From Streptomyces sp. JJ36 (GTDB taxonomy: Bacteria; Actinomycetota; Actinomycetes; Streptomycetales; Streptomycetaceae), in the NCBI RefSeq assembly GCF_021696945.1, contig NZ_JACYHE010000001.1:62001-126000 (forward strand): a DNA stretch of 64,000 nt. The letters run 5' to 3'. The notes below the pieces were generated by a model. It ran no database searches. It worked only from the letters and a program-made list of their open reading frames with translations, and was not told where the DNA came from. Each line of letters begins with the position of its first letter. The first letter of the stretch is position 1. Positions 56,640 to 64,000 of this stretch are shown here, in pieces. A program made the translations under genes and the position numbers.

Positions 56640-59507
56640 TCACACGGTCGTCGGCGTGGCCGAGTCCCCGGCCTCGGGGGAGGAGCTGGTGCTCCCGCTC
56701 GCCGTGGTACTGGGCGCGGGTCCGCTCGCCGTGTTCGACGGTGGCGGCGTGGACCCGCCGCCACCGCCCCCGGCCTGCCCTCCGGACTCGGTCGGAGTCG
56801 GCTCCAGCGTCGGGTCGGGCGACTCCGTGGGGTCCGGGGACTCCGTGGGCTCCTCGGTCTCCGTCTCTTCGTCGGTCGGCTCGTCCGTGGGCTGGCCACC
56901 GCCACCGCCGGACCCGGAGGTCCCGTTGGAGGACCCTCCGCCGGAGCCGGACGGGCTCCCCGTGTCCTCGTCGTCGCTCGGCGTGGACTCCTCCCCGCTC
57001 TGGGAGGGGCGCTCCGAGGACGTCGTCGGGGAGGGCGCCTCGCTGGTCGGGCCGGGGGTACCGGCCGAGGGCGAGGCGTAGTCGCCCGCGGTCCCGCCGT
57101 CGTCGTTCTCCTCACCGGTGTCGTCCGCGGGCAGCCCGTCGTAGTCGTCCGGCTGCGAGGTCGAATGGTCGGGCTGCACGGTGTCGGACGGGGCTTCGTC
57201 GGAGGCGTTCCCCAGGGTCAGCGCGGTGCCGAGCACGATGGCCAGCACGGCGCCGCTCCCCGCGGCGACCATGTTCCTGCGGGTGCCGCGCAGGGCGAGC
57301 CGCCCCTTCCGCTCGCCCGTGCCGTAGCCGAGGCTCCCGGCGCCGGACCCGGAAGCCCGCATGGCGGCGATGCTCTCGTCCATGGCGGCGGCCTTGTCGA
57401 GGGCGTCGGCCGTCGCCTGCTCCGGCGATCGCCGCGCGGAGGCCGCCGTGGACGCCGTGGTGGCGGGCGTTCCGTCCACCAGGGGCCGCTGTACCGTCTC
57501 CGCCTCGGAACCGCCGCCGTGGGCCGGTACCCCGGTGCCGGCTCCCGGCACCGCACCGGCCGGTCCGGGTTCGTGCTTCCTGGTGCGTACGGGCAGGCCC
57601 GGGCGCCCGGCGCCGTGCCCGTCGGCCGTACCGGTGCCGGACCTCCCGGGTGGGCCGCCCGGCGCCGCGCCCGTGCCGTCCCCGGGCACACCGGCGGAGG
57701 GCGTGCCGGCCGCGTCCTTGCGATCCCCTGGCTCTGCGGCCCCGGAAGCACCGGCCGCCGCGGCGCTCCCGCCGCTCCCCTCGGCCGCCAGGCGGTCCGT
57801 CACCAGGGCGAGCGCCCGCCTCCCGGCGACCGTGCCGCGCTTGTCGGCGAGGATGCCGCGCAGCCCGATGGAGGCCTCCAGTTCGGCGCGGGCCCGCTCG
57901 GGGTTCCCCGCGCAGAGCGCCAGCACGCCGAGTTCGTGGTGGAAGTACGCCTCCTCCGCGACCTCGCCGGCCGTGCGCGCGGCCTCCTGGCCCCCGCGCA
58001 GCAGCCGTTCCCAGGCGCCCCAGCGCCGGCCGGCCGCCAGTACCGGTGCGGCCGCGCGGGCGAGGTGCACCGCGGCTGCGGCGTGGCCGCTGCGGCGTGC
58101 GGCGGCGAGCGTGCCGAGCACGGCGTCCGCCTCGCCGGCGACCTGTTCCGCTGTCACCGAGCGGTGGGCGACCCACCAGCCGTAGTGCCGGGCGGCCTTG
58201 TGCGCGCGGTCCGCGGCGTCCTCCGCGGCTCCCGCGCCGTCCTCGTGCGTCCTCCCGGATTCCCCGGGGCCCCGGGTGTTCGCGGTGAAGCCCGCCGCGT
58301 CCACCGCCTCGGCGACCCCGGCGGCCAGCCGGTGGTGCCCGCCGGCGGCGGTGACCAGCCCGGATGCGGCGAGTTCGGCCGGCACCTGCTCGGCGCGCCC
58401 CGCGCCGAGCAGGGCGGGGAGCTGGCTGCGGTGCGGCAGTTCCCCGCCGAGGGCGAGGGCCAGGCGCAGAGCCTCCCGGGCGGCCTCGGAGAGCCCGGTG
58501 ACGAGGAACGCCGGCGCCTCCTCGACGGCCGGCAGCGCACCGGAGCCGCCGGGCAGGGCGTCCCCGGCATCCGCGGCCGGGGCGGTCTCCCCGGCCTCTC
58601 CGGTGTGCCCGGCTTCTGCGGTCTGCCCGGCCTCCCCGGCGGACCCGGGAACCCCGGAGCTCCCGTCCTCGCGGAGGCGCAGCACCGCCCCGCCCTGCAC
58701 GAGGGCGAGCGGCCGCCCCTCGGTGCGGAACCAGAGGTCGGCGGCCCAGTCCGCCTCCGTGTCGTCGAGCGGCCGGCCGGTCAGCCGTTCCAGCAGTTCC
58801 AGGGAGCCGGTGCGGCTGAGCCCGGAGAGGAAGAGCTCCTCCAGGTGCGAGCGGGGCGCGGGCGCGGCGACGTCCGGGGTGGCGGTGACCACGTAAGCGC
58901 ACTCGGGGGTGGTGGCCAGCAGCTCCTCGAGGGCGTCGCCGCCGAACTCGGCGTCGTCGAGGAGGACCACGGCCCCGACGGAGGCGAGGGCCTCCCGCAG
59001 CCCGTGGCGGTCGGGTCGCTGCCCGGGGGCGTCGTACACGGCGGCGAAGAGGTCCTGGAGGACGTCGTCCGGGGTGCGGCGGTAACCGCTGAGCCGTACG
59101 ACGCCGTCGGGCGCCAGGCCGGCGACGTCCCGGGCCACGGCGTCCAGCAGGGCGCTGCGGCCGGCACCGGGCGGGCCGGTGAGCCGGACGGAGCGTCCGC
59201 GTTCGAGGAGCCGGGTGAGCCGTTCGCGCTCCTCGTCGCGCTCGAGGAAGGGCGGGCCGGGTTCTCCGGGGGTGCCGGGGTCCGCGGGTGCCGCGGGGTC
59301 GAGGGGCACGTCCCGCCGCTGCGGCGGCCCGGGGCGCTCGGTCGGCGGGCAGGGTTCGATCTCGCTGCCGTCGACCGGGTTGACGGTCAGCAGGTAGTCG
59401 CCGGATATGAGCCGGACCGTGCGGGACAGGGCCCCGCTGTCCTGTTCGTTTCCGCGGTCTCCACCGGGCTGATCACTGTCGTGCTGAACCATGGCCTCCG
59501 CCCCCAT
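56640..59507 (-). CDS. STAND-like ATPase with TM anchor and Ser/Pro/Asp-rich outer tail
   Basis: A protein of 955 residues. Start ATG 59507 or, 15 bases in, ATG 59492 (MVQHDSDQ); neither has ideal spacing to a ribosome site. N-terminal linker (~1-85), then an NTPase with P-loop TGPPGAGRSALLDAV (~108-122) in which the usual Lys is Arg, and Walker B VVLLDDAEFGG. A winged-helix-like segment and a helical TPR-like part follow (LARAAAPVLAAGRRWGAWERLLRGGQEAARTAGEVAEEAYFHHELGVLALCAGNPERARAELEASIG). Then a long Gly/Ala/Pro linker, one TM helix (NMVAAGSGAVLAIVLGTALTLG, ~755-776) and a ~175-residue acidic Ser/Thr/Pro tail outside the membrane. Role unknown. Confidence 0.82.
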   Translation of the reverse strand: MGAEAMVQHDSDQPGGDRGNEQDSGALSRTVRLISGDYLLTVNPVDGSEIEPCPPTERPGPPQRRDVPLDPAAPADPGTPGEPGPPFLERDEERERLTRLLERGRSVRLTGPPGAGRSALLDAVARDVAGLAPDGVVRLSGYRRTPDDVLQDLFAAVYDAPGQRPDRHGLREALASVGAVVLLDDAEFGGDALEELLATTPECAYVVTATPDVAAPAPRSHLEELFLSGLSRTGSLELLERLTGRPLDDTEADWAADLWFRTEGRPLALVQGGAVLRLREDGSSGVPGSAGEAGQTAEAGHTGEAGETAPAADAGDALPGGSGALPAVEEAPAFLVTGLSEAAREALRLALALGGELPHRSQLPALLGAGRAEQVPAELAASGLVTAAGGHHRLAAGVAEAVDAAGFTANTRGPGESGRTHEDGAGAAEDAADRAHKAARHYGWWVAHRSVTAEQVAGEADAVLGTLAAARRSGHAAAAVHLARAAAPVLAAGRRWGAWERLLRGGQEAARTAGEVAEEAYFHHELGVLALCAGNPERARAELEASIGLRGILADKRGTVAGRRALALVTDRLAAEGSGGSAAAAGASGAAEPGDRKDAAGTPSAGVPGDGTGAAPGGPPGRSGTGTADGHGAGRPGLPVRTRKHEPGPAGAVPGAGTGVPAHGGGSEAETVQRPLVDGTPATTASTAASARRSPEQATADALDKAAAMDESIAAMRASGSGAGSLGYGTGERKGRLALRGTRRNMVAAGSGAVLAIVLGTALTLGNASDEAPSDTVQPDHSTSQPDDYDGLPADDTGEENDDGGTAGDYASPSAGTPGPTSEAPSPTTSSERPSQSGEESTPSDDEDTGSPSGSGGGSSNGTSGSGGGGGQPTDEPTDEETETEEPTESPDPTESPDPTLEPTPTESGGQAGGGGGGSTPPPSNTASGPAPSTTASGSTSSSPEAGDSATPTTV

Positions 59508-59564
59508 GACGCTGTGAAGGGCACAGTATCCCTGAGCCCGGCGGTCCGTGTGCGGGCGTGTCCG

Positions 59565-59885
59565 TCACGGCTTGGTGAGGATCGGCACCTGCGAGGTCTC
59601 CATCGCGAGGATCCGGTGCAGCCGGGTGGCCACCAGCAGCCGCTGCATCTGCGGCGGTACGTCCCGCAGTACCAGCCTGCGGCCGCACCGCCCGGCGCGG
59701 CGGTGGGCGCCCATGATGACGCCGAGCCCGGTGGCGTCCCAGGACTCGAGCTGGGCCAGGTCCAGCACGAGATCGCCCTCGCCGGAGTCCACGGCGGTGT
59801 GCAGGGCCGTACGGGCGTCCGCTGCGCTGCGGACGTCGAGGCGACCCCCGACGACCAGCTCGGCGTGGTCGCCCTTGATGTGCAT
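59565..59885 (-). CDS. STAS-domain anti-sigma factor antagonist-like protein
   Basis: A 106-residue single STAS domain. LVVGGRLDVRSAADARTALHTAVDSGEGDLVLDLAQLESWDATGLGVIMGAHRRAGR, with Thr in DATGLG at the usual phospho-acceptor position. Such proteins bind an anti-sigma kinase when unphosphorylated. No kinase or sigma gene is adjacent. The start is ATG 59885 behind GGGGAGCGG. It is encoded upstream of the STAND-like gene on the same strand with a 57-bp gap, so the two may share a transcript. Confidence 0.88.
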   Translation of the reverse strand: MHIKGDHAELVVGGRLDVRSAADARTALHTAVDSGEGDLVLDLAQLESWDATGLGVIMGAHRRAGRCGRRLVLRDVPPQMQRLLVATRLHRILAMETSQVPILTKP

Positions 59886-60163
59886 AACCGCTCCCCGGTT
59901 GTGGTCGCTGTCGTGCGCTGAACCTTGACGCCTCGGTGACGCCGCTGTGTCGCGTCTATGTCTCATCACAACTGACCAGCCGGCAGCCGGTCACGTTGCC
60001 GTCCGTGCCCGAACCGATACGCAATTCACCCTGGCGGGTGAGCATTCGGCGAGGTGTTCCCCGTGTCCCGGGGCCCCGGTCATGCCCCGTGTGTGCACCG
60101 TCTCCGGGAGCGCGCGCCGTGCGGGCGCCGGCGCGGCGCGCGCCTCCGTTTCCGTGCGCGCGT

Positions 60164-61012
60164 TCAGTAGGTGTAGAAGCCCTGGCCGCTCTTGCGGCCG
60201 ATGTCGCCCGCGTCCACCATGCGCCGCATCTGCTCCGGCGGGGCGAACTTCTCGTCCTGCGACTCGGTGTAGATGTTCTCCGTGGCGTGCAGCAGGATGT
60301 CGATGCCGGTCAGGTCCGCGGTGGCGAGCGGGCCCATGGCGTGCCCGAAGCCGAGCTTGCACGCGGTGTCGATGTCCTCGGCGGTGGCGACGCCCGACTC
60401 CTGGAGCTTGGCCGCCTCGACCACCAGCGCGGAGATGAGCCGGGTGGTGACAAAGCCGGCGACGTCACGGTTGACGACGATGCAGGTCTTGCCGACGGAC
60501 TCGGCGAACTCACGGGCGGCGGCCAGCGTCGCGTCGCTGGTCTTGAGGCCGCGTACCAGTTCGCACAGGGCCATCATCGGAACCGGCGAGAAGAAGTGGG
60601 TGCCCACCACGCGCTCCGGCCGGCCGGTGGCGGCGGCGATCTTGGTGATCGGGATGGCCGAGGTGTTGGAGGCGAGGACGGCCTCGTCCTGCACCAGACC
60701 GTCGAGGGTGCGGAAGATCTCCTGCTTGACGTCGAGCCGCTCGAAGACGGCCTCGACGACGACGTCCGCGTCGGCGGCGGCGTCCATGTCGGTCGTCGCG
60801 GTGATGCGGGAGAGGGCGGCCTCGGCCGCGCTCTCCTCCAGCTTGCCCTTGCCGACGAACTTCTCGTACGACGCCTTGATGCCGTCCGTGCCGCGGCGCA
60901 GCGCCTCGTCGGTCACGTCGCGCAGGACCACCTCCCAGCCCGCCTGGGCCGAGACCTGCGCGATGCCGGATCCCATGAGACCGGCTCCGATGACGGCGAG
61001 CTTCTTCGCCAC
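60164..61012 (-). CDS. 3-hydroxybutyryl-CoA dehydrogenase
   Basis: A 282-residue enzyme, usual length. NAD-binding LAVIGAGLMGSGIAQVSAQAG (glycines ~9-16), the catalytic region LASNTSAIPIT and THFFSPVPMMALCELV with the catalytic His, GKTCIVVNRDVAGFVTTRL, and the C-terminal GFGHAMGPLATADLTGIDILL and IGRKSGQGFYTY. It interconverts acetoacetyl-CoA and 3-hydroxybutyryl-CoA and in streptomycetes supplies ethylmalonyl-CoA or butyryl precursors. GTG 61012 is preferred because GGAAGG lies nine bases upstream; a GTG at 61021 would overlap that site. Confidence 0.95.
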   Translation of the reverse strand: MAKKLAVIGAGLMGSGIAQVSAQAGWEVVLRDVTDEALRRGTDGIKASYEKFVGKGKLEESAAEAALSRITATTDMDAAADADVVVEAVFERLDVKQEIFRTLDGLVQDEAVLASNTSAIPITKIAAATGRPERVVGTHFFSPVPMMALCELVRGLKTSDATLAAAREFAESVGKTCIVVNRDVAGFVTTRLISALVVEAAKLQESGVATAEDIDTACKLGFGHAMGPLATADLTGIDILLHATENIYTESQDEKFAPPEQMRRMVDAGDIGRKSGQGFYTY

Positions 61013-61427
61013 GACACGCACCCTTCCGTGTTCCTGAGCGTTCTTGAGGACCCGTGGGGACCCGGGTGGGGACCCGTGCGGGTCCGTGGGACTTCGTGAG
61101 GCCGTTGGGCGGACCTTAGCGCTTCCCGGCGGGCGGTTGGGAGCGAAGAGACACGCGTCACGTCTCACATGGCGGACATCACACGGATGGTGTCCGATCC
61201 GTGAGCCTTGATGCGCATTCCCCTTCGGGGCGGCACGGGGCCCGCGTGGGCGCTCAGCCGACGGGCCGCCCGGCGCAGTTGGGCGGGAGCCGCCGTGCAG
61301 CACCCCACCGGCGACCCGCTTCGCGGTCGTGCCGTGCACGGCCGCACCACGGCCCGGCCTCCCGGCCGCACCCGGCCCGGTTCCCGCGCCCCGGGCCGCC
61401 GCGGCCCCGGAGGGTTACCCTGCCCGC
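61013..61427. other. 415-bp divergent region between hbd-type and adenosyltransferase genes
   Basis: No gene seen. It contains an A/T-richer stretch at 61150-61215 with ACGGAT..ATCCGT-like dyad (ACGGATGGTGTCCGATCCGT, 61183-61202), a possible operator between the divergent genes. TACCCT at 61416-61421 is a likely -10 for the adenosyltransferase, six bases before its ATG. Confidence 0.5.
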
Positions 61428-62003
61428 ATGGTCAACCTGACGCGCATCTACACCCGTACCGGAGACGACGGCACCACGGCGCTGGGCGACATGAGCCGTA
61501 CGGCCAAGACGGATCTGCGCATCGCCGCGTACGCCGACGCCAACGAGGCCAACGCCGCGATCGGCGTCGCGCTCTCCCTCGGGCAGCTCCCCGACGCGCT
61601 GGCGGCCGTCCTCACCCGCGTGCAGAACGACCTCTTCGACGTGGGCGCGGACCTGGCGACGCCGGTCGTGGAGAAGCCGGAGTTCCCGCCGCTGCGGGTG
61701 GAGCAGAGCTACATCGACAAGCTGGAGGCGGACTGCGACCTCTTCCTCGCGGACCTGGAGAAACTGCGCAGCTTCATCCTGCCCGGCGGCACCCCCGGGG
61801 CGGCCCTGCTGCACCAGGCGTGCACCGTGGTGCGCCGTGCGGAACGCTCCACCTGGGCCGCGCTGGAGGAGCACGGGGACACCATGAACCCGCTCACCGC
61901 CACCTATCTGAACCGCCTCTCCGACCTGCTCTTCATCCTGGCCCGCAGCGCGAACAAGGACGCCGGCGGAGACGTGCTCTGGGTGCCCGGCGAGAACCGC
62001 TGA
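61428..62003 (+). CDS. Cob(I)alamin adenosyltransferase, PduO type
   Basis: A 191-residue protein. ATP-binding IYTRTGDDGTTALGDMSR at the N-terminus, DANEANAAIG, then FILPGGTPGAALLHQACTVVRRAERS and LNRLSDLLFILAR. It adds the adenosyl group to cob(I)alamin to make coenzyme B12, needed by methylmalonyl-CoA mutase and ethylmalonyl-CoA pathway mutases, consistent with the acyl-CoA dehydrogenase divergent from it. ATG 61428 with a -10 six bases upstream suggests a leaderless mRNA. Confidence 0.95.
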   Translation: MVNLTRIYTRTGDDGTTALGDMSRTAKTDLRIAAYADANEANAAIGVALSLGQLPDALAAVLTRVQNDLFDVGADLATPVVEKPEFPPLRVEQSYIDKLEADCDLFLADLEKLRSFILPGGTPGAALLHQACTVVRRAERSTWAALEEHGDTMNPLTATYLNRLSDLLFILARSANKDAGGDVLWVPGENR

Positions 62004-62058
62004 GCCGCACCACCAGCCCTTTTTGACGGAGGGCGACGCGTTCGTCACACTGCGTTCC

Positions 62059-62763
62059 ATGCTCGTCGACGCCCCTCCCCCGGCCGCCGGATCGCGCGGT
62101 CTCCGCGAACGGTGCGGTTCCGCGGCGACCCTACTGACCGCGCTGGCCGCCCTGACCGTGCTCGGCGCCGGCCTGGGCACCGGTCTCGCCGGGGCGGCCC
62201 CGGCCGGCGCACCGGCCGCACCGCCTTCCGCGGCCGCACCGTCCGCCCCGCCTTCCGCGGCCGCACCGTCCGCCCAGGTCGCACCGTCCGGCGCGCCGGG
62301 CGACCCGGGGGACGCGTACGCCGCGCTGCATCCGCCGGCCGAGCTGTCCGCGCGGCGACTGGCCACCGCGGACCGGGGCGCGGCGGCCAAGTGGACGGGC
62401 GGGCAACCCGTCGACGCCCCGGAGCGGGAGCGGCGGGTGCTCGCCTCGGTACGCCGGCAGCCCACCAGGGCGGTGACCGGGCCGGCGAAGGCGACTGCGC
62501 CGACGCCCCCGGTACGCCGCCGGACGCGGCCGGTGCCGTACCGGGGAGCCGGTGCCGTCCCCGGCCGGTCCGGCCGTGAGGCCGGTCAGCCGATGAGGCC
62601 CGCCGCCACCGTGGCGCCCAGCTCCCAGCAGGACTCCAGGTCCTCCTTGGCCGGTGTCCCCGTCACCGTGACGGTGGCGGCCGCCTGCTCCCAGCCGAGC
62701 CCCGTGGTGATCGACTCGATGCCGCGCACGGCCCCGGTGACGTCGCTGCCGCCGTGCACGTAG
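62059..62763 (+). pseudogene. Remnant of a secreted chorismate mutase (AroQ-gamma), truncated
   Basis: The frame from ATG 62059 has a signal-peptide-like start (LLTALAALTVLGAGLGTGLAGA, ~25-46) and an Ala/Pro/Ser linker. Then a segment (~88-134) reading LSARRLATADRGAAAKWTGGQPVDAPERERRVL is close to the first half of secreted chorismate mutases (AERLxxADxVAAxKW...PIxDxxRE pattern), including the active-site Lys of AAAKW and the Arg after PVDAP. The second half (RVFxDQIxANK helix and onward) is missing. Instead the frame runs through Arg/Pro low complexity into sequence antisense to the flavodoxin-like gene. I read it as a 3'-truncated pseudogene, though a shortened secreted product cannot be excluded. 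Confidence 0.55.
62221..62274 (+). repeat. Perfect 27-bp tandem duplication
   Basis: Positions 62221-62247 are repeated exactly at 62248-62274, encoding PPSAAAPSA twice in the linker of the truncated chorismate mutase. Confidence 0.95.
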
Positions 62764-63038
62764 TACCCGTACGGGCGGCCGCGGGTGGCGTCCCGGCACG
62801 GGTAGTAGACCTGGTCGAAGAAGTGCTTGAGGGCGCCCGACATGGAGCCGAGGTTGGCCGGCGTCCCCAGCAGATACCCGTCGGCGGCGAGCACGTCGCT
62901 CGCCGTCGCGCAGAGCGCGGGCCGGCGCATCACCTCGACACCCTCGATCTCGTCGGTGGTGGCGCCGGAGACGACGGCGTCGAACATCGCCTCCAGGTTC
63001 GGGGACGGCGTGTGGTGGACGATCAGCAGCGTGGGCAC
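62586..63038 (-). CDS. Flavodoxin-like / NAD(P)H-dependent FMN reductase-type protein
   Basis: A 150-residue flavodoxin fold. TLLIVHHTPSPNLEAMFDAVVSGA is the phosphate-binding loop, LAADGYLLGTPANLGSMSGALKHFFDQVYYP the flavin-binding stretch, and YGYYVHGGSDVTGAV the third loop. These proteins bind FMN and carry electrons or reduce quinones. Start GTG 63038 (VPTLLIV) is chosen so that the first beta strand begins the protein; an ATG at 63074 would add twelve residues. Its 3' end lies opposite the tail of the degenerate chorismate mutase frame. Confidence 0.88.
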   Translation of the reverse strand: MPTLLIVHHTPSPNLEAMFDAVVSGATTDEIEGVEVMRRPALCATASDVLAADGYLLGTPANLGSMSGALKHFFDQVYYPCRDATRGRPYGYYVHGGSDVTGAVRGIESITTGLGWEQAAATVTVTGTPAKEDLESCWELGATVAAGLIG

Positions 63039-63250
63039 GGCTCCGAGCCTGCCGCCGGCCCCCGGCGAACGCAAGCCGCCACCCCCGCACCGGGGGCCTC
63101 GCGGCCCCTCACATTCCCGGGCACCGCGCCGGAGGCGAGCAGGGGCAACGCGCGTGGATTCCGGTCAATTCCGGGCTTCGGGTTTGGCCGCACCGTGAAC
63201 GAGCAGGCCTGATAGCGCTCTCACCCCCACAGGAGAACAGGAGTTGCACC

Positions 63251-63838
63251 GTGTCAGCGCACAGACCCGTCCGGCGCTTCGCCCCCCTTGCGGCCGCCTG
63301 CGCCCTGCTCGCCGCCGGCGGTGCCGCGGCCCCCGCACAGGCATCCCCCGCACAGGCATCCCCGGCACCGGCCGCACAGCCCGGCCCGCAGACCCCGCAC
63401 TGCATCGCCGACCGGGAGACCGGCGAGCAACGCTGCTTCGCGACCTTCACCGCCGCCGTCGAGGCCGCCACCGGCGGCCGGATCGACGACGCGCCGAAGT
63501 CCCCGCACACCGCGGCCCGGAACCCGGAGTTCCGCCAGTCCTCGGCGGCCGCCGAGGTCATCCAGGGCACCTTCTTCGAGCACGACGGCTACGGCGGCGC
63601 CTCGCTCACCATCTACGGCGCCGAGCCGTGCGTGAAGGACGGCTGGGTCAACTTCCAGTACGACCTGGACGACTGGTGGAAGGACCGCATCTCCTCCGTC
63701 CAGCCGTGGGCCAACTGCTGGCTCTGGCTCTACCCCGAGCCGGATCTCGGCGGCGACCGGGACGGCCCGTTCAAGGAGAACACCCCGGACATCGGCACGT
63801 TCATGAACGACCGCACGGAGTCCATCGGCTTCAGCTAG
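63251..63838 (+). CDS. Secreted crystallin-fold / I36 peptidase-inhibitor-like protein
   Basis: A 195-residue exported protein. The signal peptide (RRFAPLAAACALLAAGGAAAPAQA) is followed by a short repeat (PAQASPAQASPAPA) encoded by tandem 15-bp units. The mature C-terminal half GTFFEHDGYGGASLTIYGAEPC ... RISSVQPWANCWLWLYPEPDLGG ... IGTFMNDRTESIGFS shows the beta/gamma-crystallin-like pattern found in peptidase inhibitor family I36 and related streptomycete secreted proteins, with cysteines that could pair. GTG 63251 follows CAGGAG. A second secreted protein gene starts 48 bp after its stop, so they are probably cotranscribed. Confidence 0.82.
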   Translation: MSAHRPVRRFAPLAAACALLAAGGAAAPAQASPAQASPAPAAQPGPQTPHCIADRETGEQRCFATFTAAVEAATGGRIDDAPKSPHTAARNPEFRQSSAAAEVIQGTFFEHDGYGGASLTIYGAEPCVKDGWVNFQYDLDDWWKDRISSVQPWANCWLWLYPEPDLGGDRDGPFKENTPDIGTFMNDRTESIGFS

Positions 63839-63886
63839 CCGCCGGCCCCGTCCCACTCCCCCAACCCCCCACTGCCGGAGGCCCCC

Positions 63887-64000
63887 ATGCGCAACCGCAT
63901 ACGTGCCGGCGTCCTCGCCGCCGCCCTGGCCACCCTGGGCGGCGCCGCCCTGGCCCCGACCAGCGCCCAGGCCGCGGACACGCCCACCGCCCGCGAGCTG
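63887..64000 (+). CDS. Secreted protein, 5' fragment cut by window end
   Basis: ATG 63887 follows GGAGG at the right distance. The 38 codons visible encode a clear signal peptide (MRNRIRAGVLAAALATLGGAALAPTSAQA, then ADTPT). Nothing of the mature protein is visible, so no function can be given. Given the adjacent crystallin-like gene, it may be a related secreted protein. Confidence 0.8.
   Translation, partial: MRNRIRAGVLAAALATLGGAALAPTSAQAADTPTAREL

Overview
The window is very GC-rich chromosomal DNA, with GTG starts used as freely as ATG, C/G-ending codons, and several -10 boxes lying only 6 to 8 bases before start codons. With rpsA, polA, gltBD, lgt, a LytS/LytTR pair, an ANTAR regulator and NucS, it is an actinomycete, most likely Streptomyces or a close relative. 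I see no plasmid, prophage, insertion sequence, rRNA or CRISPR.

Layout. 1-2357 (-): 5' part of a secreted RHS/YD-repeat protein, its C-terminus outside the window. 2.7-16.9 kb: core genes rpsA, a methyltransferase, hrpB, a secreted transglycosylase, polA, a molybdopterin oxidoreductase, a thioesterase and a small membrane protein. 17.2-22.9 kb: a complete branched-chain amino acid ABC importer (binding protein, livH, livM, livG, livF), then a LacI-type regulator and an ANTAR response regulator. 25.2-26.2 kb: an unusual tRNA with anticodon CAA but a short variable loop, and a LAGLIDADG homing-endonuclease-like gene. 26.2-33.3 kb: pepN, a SIMPL protein, pyruvate kinase, chorismate mutase, a zinc metalloprotease-like protein and a PPOX flavoprotein. 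Coding-strand composition changes here from C/A-rich to G/T-rich. 33.6-45.6 kb: a Zn alcohol dehydrogenase, a sulfotransferase-like protein, gltBD, a VIT1-like carrier, lgt and a DsbA-like thioredoxin.

45.9-52.1 kb holds a transport/sensing module: DUF485 protein plus acetate-permease-like symporter, then a tightly overlapped LytS kinase - LytTR regulator - two-TM protein - second symporter operon. 52.3-64 kb: a lone ABC permease, a small zinc-ribbon protein, a luciferase-like oxidoreductase, a conserved small protein divergent from nucS (non-canonical mismatch repair), a STAND-like membrane NTPase, a STAS protein, 3-hydroxybutyryl-CoA dehydrogenase, cobalamin adenosyltransferase, an apparent remnant of a secreted chorismate mutase, a flavodoxin-like protein and two secreted proteins, the last cut by the window end.

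The genes up to about 45 kb follow, as I remember it, the order of one S. coelicolor region (rpsA to lgt), while those from about 52 kb follow a distant one (around nucS). The transporter/two-component block would then sit at or near a synteny joint. The items I would look at first are the tRNA/LAGLIDADG pair, this joint, the threefold ~115-bp repeat after lgt, the truncated chorismate mutase and the purine-rich inverted-repeat element near 53.8 kb.
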